Part shown: piece by piece, positions 6,092-9,253 of the stretch
Layout of the letters: each line of letters begins with the position of its first letter
Position numbering within the stretch: position 1 is the stretch's first letter
NCBI GenBank assembly: GCA_900767685.1
Contig: CAAGAB010000160.1
Coordinates: 1-9,253 of the forward strand
DNA: 9,253 nucleotides
Reading direction: 5' to 3'
Source of the DNA: an uncultured Coprococcus sp.
Lineage (GTDB): Bacteria; Bacillota_A; Clostridia; Lachnospirales; Lachnospiraceae
Made by a program: the position numbers and the translations under genes
Notes under the pieces: model-generated
Database searches by the model: none
Seen by the model: only the letters and a program-made list of their open reading frames with translations
What the model was told of the DNA's origin: nothing

Positions 6092-7483
6092 TCATAGTTT
6101 GTCATGATCCCGGAAGTCTGCTCTGAATATCAGTGCGGCTACCATGATGAACAGGAAACATACTACCCAAGTCACCGGTTCACATACGCACACGGCAACG
6201 TAGCCGTAGACTGGAACGAGAAATACTGCAAATATTATCTTGCCGATCATCTCCAGTGCGCTGCACAGCAGCGGAGCCACTGAGTGGCACATTCCCTGAA
6301 GGGCATTTCGTACTATTACGAGAACCGCCATAGGCGGTATCATCGGTATGCTGATTCTGAGATACATGAGACCATTGGATATAACTGTATTGTCTGAGCT
6401 TCCGGTTATCAGCACTAGAATAGATCTTGCAATGGTGAAGGTGCAGATCATAGCAAGCCCCCACCACACTCCATACATGGTAATGGCGGCGAATATTCCT
6501 TTCTTGATTCTGGAATTTTTGTGAGCACCATAGTTCTGGCTGGCAAATGTGGCAGCACTTGTTCCAAGGGCAATTCCCGGTGTGTAGAAGAACTCGGCAA
6601 GCCTTCTGCCGCCCACCTGGGCTGCGATGTAGACATTTCCGAGTGCGTTTATACTTCCCTGAAGAATAACACTTCCTATATTATATATGGCACTCATAAG
6701 AGCCATGCTGAGACCTGTCCAAAACATTTCAAATACAAAGTGGATGGAAACTTTCATATCCTGTTTTCCAAATCTGAGCTCATGATATCCTCGAAGGATA
6801 CAGAATAATCCGAGTATGGCACTTATTCCCTGGGAGGTGACGGTGGCAATGGCAGCACCGCGGACGCCCATGGAGAAAGGTCCCATGAACAGGTAGTCCA
6901 GAATTACGTTGAGCACGCTGCTGAACACGAGAAAGATAAGAGGTGTCACACTGTTGCCGATGGATCTCAGAAGACTTGATTCAAGATTATAAGCCATGGT
7001 GAGAGGTATTCCGGCGAGGATGACAGTAAGATAACTCAGTGCACCATCCATAGTATCAGCAGGCACCTGAAGAAGTGTCAACAGAGGCCGTCTAAAGACT
7101 AGAAATGATGTGGTGAGTAGTATTGTAGATATGGCCGACAACAGGACAGCCCAGCACACGGAGCGTTTCATCTCAATTTTGTTGTCCGCACCGAAGTTTC
7201 TGCTGACGAACAGAGCAAAGCCATTATTAAGTCCGAAAGCTACATTTGTGATGAGGCTGTACAGTGCGGCGGTGGCACCTATCTGTGCAAGGGCGGTATC
7301 TCCGAGAAGGTGTCCTGCCAGGGAGGTGTCAGCCAGATTGTAAAACTGCTGAAGTATATTTCCGATAAAAAGAGGCATGGCAAAATAAAACAAAAGCTTT
7401 GCCGGGCTTCCTGTTGTCATGTCGGTTGTGCGTTTGCTCCGTTTTGTTTTTTCTGGTTTATCAATATCTAAGGCAGCGTTCAT
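6092..7483 (-). CDS. MATE-family multidrug/organic-cation efflux transporter
   Basis: Twelve-helix inner-membrane antiporter of the MATE family (the DinF/MepA-like branch common in Firmicutes), which exports drugs or metabolites using a Na+ or H+ gradient. The 463 residues match the usual family length. The start at 7483 is supported by AAAGGAGAG on the - strand (7492-7500). A charged N-terminus (DKPEKTKRSKRTTDMT) precedes the hallmark SPAKLLFYFAMPLFIGNILQQFYNLADT, then GLNNGFALFVSRNFGADN. Both are typical of the first MATE repeat. The second half has TGLSMALMSAIYNIGSVILQGSINALG and GTSAATFASQNYGAH, the matching second repeat. It converges on the GH36 gene and diverges from the AraC-type regulator, which is the obvious candidate for controlling it. 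The substrate cannot be told from sequence. No convincing sigma-70 promoter was found in its leader. Confidence 0.94.
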   Translation of the reverse strand: MNAALDIDKPEKTKRSKRTTDMTTGSPAKLLFYFAMPLFIGNILQQFYNLADTSLAGHLLGDTALAQIGATAALYSLITNVAFGLNNGFALFVSRNFGADNKIEMKRSVCWAVLLSAISTILLTTSFLVFRRPLLTLLQVPADTMDGALSYLTVILAGIPLTMAYNLESSLLRSIGNSVTPLIFLVFSSVLNVILDYLFMGPFSMGVRGAAIATVTSQGISAILGLFCILRGYHELRFGKQDMKVSIHFVFEMFWTGLSMALMSAIYNIGSVILQGSINALGNVYIAAQVGGRRLAEFFYTPGIALGTSAATFASQNYGAHKNSRIKKGIFAAITMYGVWWGLAMICTFTIARSILVLITGSSDNTVISNGLMYLRISIPMIPPMAVLVIVRNALQGMCHSVAPLLCSALEMIGKIIFAVFLVPVYGYVAVCVCEPVTWVVCFLFIMVAALIFRADFRDHDKL

Positions 7484-7527
7484 AAAAATTTCTCTCCTTT
7501 AAAATTTTGTATTGTAAACAATGCGAC

Positions 7528-7554
7528 AGAGGTCCGGAGACAGCCGGAATGCTC
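7528..7554 (-). other. Small hairpin in the MATE leader
   Basis: TCCGG (7533-7537) pairs with CCGGA (7544-7548) around a 6-base loop. CAGAG/CTCTG just outside could extend the stem across an internal loop. It lies about 35 bases upstream of the MATE ribosome site and might influence its translation or simply be an mRNA leader fold. Confidence 0.35.
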
Positions 7555-7561
7555 TGCCTTG

Positions 7562-7610
7562 TTCGCTATCTATTGATTCTTATGATTTAATCTGTATACA
7601 TAATAGCGAA
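7562..7610. promoter_or_regulatory. Widely spaced inverted repeat TTCGCTAT...ATAGCGAA
   Basis: TTCGCTAT at 7562-7569 is exactly inverted as ATAGCGAA at 7603-7610. The match continues inward for three more bases (TAT/ATA) if one C is skipped. The centres are 41 bp apart, close to four helical turns. It sits between the divergent MATE and AraC genes, ending 9 bp before the -35 box of the regulator promoter. It is a plausible two-site operator, though by position only. Confidence 0.45.
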
Positions 7611-7675
7611 ATAAACGACTTGATTCTGTAACAAATACGGCCCATAATATAACAAAAACGACATATATTGGTTCT
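7573..7675 (+). promoter_or_regulatory. Three TTGRTTCT direct repeats at 47-48 bp spacing
   Basis: TTGATTCT occurs at 7573-7580 and 7620-7627, and TTGGTTCT at 7668-7675. The steps between them are 47 and 48 bp. Copies 1 and 3 share a longer form, TATTGRTTCTTA. Copy 2 coincides with the -35 box of the AraC-gene promoter, and copy 3 lies just after the expected transcription start. AraC-family proteins commonly bind direct repeats, so these are candidate binding sites for the adjacent regulator; that link is inferred. Confidence 0.45.
7620..7648 (+). promoter_or_regulatory. Sigma-70 promoter of the AraC-family gene
   Basis: TTGATT (7620-7625) and CATAAT (7643-7648) are separated by 17 bp, each close to consensus. 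Transcription would start near 7655, leaving a leader of about 90 bases before the ATG at 7746. The -35 box is also the middle copy of the TTGRTTCT repeat, so occupancy by a repressor there would block the promoter. Confidence 0.6.
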
Positions 7676-7714
7676 TAACAGTTATAAGCAGGCGGTTTGG
7701 CTCGTCTGCGGGTG

Positions 7715-7735
7715 AACATAGAGAAAACATAGAGA
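7715..7735 (+). repeat. Tandem 11-bp repeat at the AraC-gene ribosome site
   Basis: AACATAGAGA is present at 7715-7724 and again at 7726-7735, an 11-bp period with identical 10-mers. The second copy runs into the ribosome binding sequence GAGAGGAG (7732-7739), so slippage here would change the leader just before the start codon. Confidence 0.6.
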
Positions 7736-7745
7736 GGAGCCAGGC

Positions 7746-8648
7746 ATGATACTACACAGGACCACGGTGATGGTCGACACACATGGAAGGGAGAGCAGGG
7801 CGGACGATATACATCAATTTGACTTTGCTGCGTATGACGCAGATATGCACCAGTTTATATCTGGATGCATACCGCCACACTGGCATGACGAGCTGGAGGT
7901 GTTTGTTTTGCTCAGCGGACAGGTGGAGGTTGTCACTGGAGATATTTCATGCATTGTGAATGCAGGTGAGGGATGTTTTATAAACGGTGGTGTACTTCAC
8001 ACTTTCCGGGCGCTGTCGCTGGGAGAGTGCCGTTATCATTCGTTTGTATTTGAAAGTTCCATAGTTGCCGGGGCGCCGGGAAGCATATTTGACACCAAAT
8101 ATATGAAGCCGTTTGTGGAGAAAGGGCATTCGTTTGTGCATATGAAGAGAGATGAGGGCATGGAGCCATTCTTTGAGGAATTTGACAGATGTTTTGATGC
8201 CTGCGCGGGCGAGGGTTATGCATATGAATTTGCCATCAGGGATAGCCTAACCAGAATGATATTATGTATAGCACAGAATATGAATGCACCTGGAGACTCA
8301 GACATGCCGCATCTTGCGGAGGTCAGGATAAAGGATATGCTTGGCTGGATAGACAGAAATCTAAAAGATGAGATAACCGTCAGCGGTATAGCAGGAAGTG
8401 CAAATATCTGCGTCAGGGAGTGCCAGAGGATATTCAGCCAGTATGTGCATTACAGACCGACGGAATATGTCCAACGGCGCCGCATAACACTGGCGGCCGA
8501 ATTGCTCCGGACCACCCATAGACAGGTAACGGATATTGCACTTGAGTGTGGCTTCAGCAGTGTGAGTTACTTCATAAAACAATTCAAAAATATTGTGGGA
8601 TGTACCCCTACGGGCTATAGAAAGAAGGGTGGAGACAGTGAGAAATGA
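7746..8648 (+). CDS. AraC-family transcriptional regulator with N-terminal cupin sensor
   Basis: A 300-residue regulator of the common two-domain plan. The ATG at 7746 follows GAGAGGAG (7732-7739) at good spacing. The N-terminal half is a cupin-type effector domain: PHWHDELEVFVLLSGQ (43-58) has the usual His-Trp-His and Glu pattern, then GDISCIVNAGEGCFINGGVLHTF. The C-terminal domain from about residue 198 carries two helix-turn-helix motifs: ITVSGIAGSANICVRECQRIF, then VTDIALECGFSSVSYFIKQF, ending with the family FKNIVGCTPTGYRKK. Such proteins usually sense a sugar or small metabolite and activate a neighbouring operon. Here it is divergent from the MATE gene, and candidate operator repeats lie between them. 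Whether it acts on the MATE gene, on the alpha-galactoside cluster, or on itself cannot be decided from the sequence. Confidence 0.95.
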   Translation: MILHRTTVMVDTHGRESRADDIHQFDFAAYDADMHQFISGCIPPHWHDELEVFVLLSGQVEVVTGDISCIVNAGEGCFINGGVLHTFRALSLGECRYHSFVFESSIVAGAPGSIFDTKYMKPFVEKGHSFVHMKRDEGMEPFFEEFDRCFDACAGEGYAYEFAIRDSLTRMILCIAQNMNAPGDSDMPHLAEVRIKDMLGWIDRNLKDEITVSGIAGSANICVRECQRIFSQYVHYRPTEYVQRRRITLAAELLRTTHRQVTDIALECGFSSVSYFIKQFKNIVGCTPTGYRKKGGDSEK

Positions 8649-8806
8649 TATACAGTGTTTTGGCAAAATTCCTTCAACGGAATAAACATTTTAGTTGGAC
8701 ATATAACGTATAAAATGCTACCATTATACTATGTATATGAACAACAAGGTAAATTTGCCGTGAGACAGATAAATTTTGATCAGATTTAACACAGGAGGAG
8801 AGCAGC
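8649..8806 (+). promoter_or_regulatory. Gap after the AraC gene with possible promoter for the next gene
   Basis: A short hairpin ATTCC-TTCAAC-GGAAT (8668-8683) follows the AraC stop but has no T-run, so termination there is uncertain. TATACT at 8725-8730 is a fair -10 box without a good -35 at normal spacing; TTGGAC (8695-8700) is 24 bases upstream, too far. The next gene has a strong ribosome site (AGGAGGAG, 8793-8800). A promoter in this gap is likely but not pinned down. Confidence 0.3.
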
Positions 8807-9253
8807 ATGGACGAGAATAACACGAATGGATTTGGGAATACGGACGATGAATACGAAGACGAGGGAACCACAGTTCTCACAACTCCCGGCGTAAGTGCAT
8901 TTGCAAATGCGCAAGGGGCTGGACAGAATGGAGATGCAAGTGACGGACAGCCTCATCCGTCAGGACAGTCTGAACAGCAGAATATGTATGGTGGATTTGG
9001 ACAGTTCCAGCAGCCAGAGCAGCAGAATCAGTATGGTGGATTTAACCAGCTCCAGCAACCGGGCCAGCCAGAGCAGCAGAATCAGTATGGTGGATTTAAC
9101 CAGTTCCAGCAGCCAGGCCAGCCAGGACAGCAGAACAACCAGTACGGAGGCTTTAATCAGTTCCAGCAGCCAGGACAGCAGAACAACCAGTACGGAGGAT
9201 TTAACCAGTTCCAGCAGCCAGGCCAGCCAGAACAGCAGAACAACCAGTACGGA
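8807..9253 (+). CDS. Q/P/G-rich low-complexity repeat protein with EGTTVL motif (3' truncated)
   Basis: I do not recognise a named gene. The ATG at 8807 follows AGGAGGAG at 8793-8800, and the frame stays open for 149 codons to the window end. Residues 1-19 are acidic and polar (DDEYEDEG near the end of this part), then GTTVLTTPGV at 20-29. From about residue 61 the chain is built of repeats of the type YGGFNQFQQPGQP-x-QQN, six copies visible. There is no signal peptide at the start, so the repeat region is probably cytoplasmic. A threonine pair in an acidic EGTTVL context resembles the phospho-threonine tails read by FHA domains (GarA/OdhI use ETTSVF). Many Lachnospiraceae proteins with such tails continue into a membrane, zinc-ribbon or FHA domain, but the C-terminal part is outside the window and the function stays open. 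Confidence 0.85.
   Translation, partial: MDENNTNGFGNTDDEYEDEGTTVLTTPGVSAFANAQGAGQNGDASDGQPHPSGQSEQQNMYGGFGQFQQPEQQNQYGGFNQLQQPGQPEQQNQYGGFNQFQQPGQPGQQNNQYGGFNQFQQPGQQNNQYGGFNQFQQPGQPEQQNNQYG
8987..9253 (+). repeat. In-frame degenerate tandem repeats, six YGGF units
   Basis: Units starting with the Tyr-Gly-Gly-Phe codons lie at 8987, 9032, 9086, 9143, 9191 and 9248 (last cut by the window end). Spacings are 45, 54, 57, 48 and 57 bases, all multiples of three. Length differences come from gain or loss of Gly-Gln-Pro and one Asn. The DNA is dominated by CAG and CCA codons, which invites slippage and recombination. Confidence 0.85.

Noticed and set aside
5871..6095. 74-codon - strand frame whose ATG overlaps the MATE stop codon
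   Set aside because: There is no ribosome binding sequence before it, it reads straight through the strong + strand terminator hairpin, and its C-terminal part is the translation of that hairpin.
6521..6808. 95-codon + strand frame inside the MATE gene
   Set aside because: Antisense shadow of a membrane protein gene without its own start signals.
8361..8666. 101-codon - strand frame inside the AraC-family gene
   Set aside because: Antisense to the helix-turn-helix domain, which is fully conserved on the + strand.

Overview
The window looks like a chromosomal segment from a gut Firmicute of the Lachnospiraceae type (Roseburia / Agathobacter / Coprococcus-like). The grounds are moderate GC, strong AGGAGG-type ribosome binding sites, AGA-, ACA-, GCA- and CTT-rich codon use in the highly expressed genes, and the gene content. 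The genus is an inference; no rRNA or other marker is present.

Positions 1-5771 (+ strand) hold an alpha-galactoside (raffinose/melibiose/stachyose-type) uptake and breakdown cluster. In order: the C-terminal part of a sugar-binding lipoprotein (cut by the window start), two ABC permeases of the MsmF/MsmG type, a small single-pass membrane protein of unknown function, and a complete GH36 alpha-galactosidase without a signal peptide. The binding protein would capture the oligosaccharide outside, the permease pair would import it intact, and the GH36 enzyme would remove galactose in the cytoplasm. No ATPase gene is present; such importers usually borrow a shared MsmK/MsmX-type ATPase encoded elsewhere. 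Intergenic gaps carry prominent hairpins: one after the binding-protein gene, three in a row between permease 2 and the membrane protein, and one before the GH36 gene. Three of these end in GNA-type triloops. A strong rho-independent terminator lies at 5885-5942.

Positions 5772-6091 are a gene-free convergent gap holding that terminator. Positions 6092-7483 (- strand) encode a MATE-family efflux transporter. It is divergent from an AraC-family regulator with an N-terminal cupin domain (7746-8648, + strand). The 262-bp gap between their start codons contains a good sigma-70 promoter for the regulator, three regularly spaced TTGRTTCT direct repeats, a widely spaced 8-bp inverted repeat, and a tandem 11-bp repeat at the ribosome binding site. 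It is the most information-rich regulatory stretch in the window.

From 8807 to the window end an open reading frame begins that encodes an acidic N-terminus with an EGTTVL motif, followed by a Q/P/G/N/Y/F-rich low-complexity repeat region. The frame is still open at 9253. Its function is not recognisable from what is visible. I see no insertion sequence, tRNA, rRNA, CRISPR array or phage gene.
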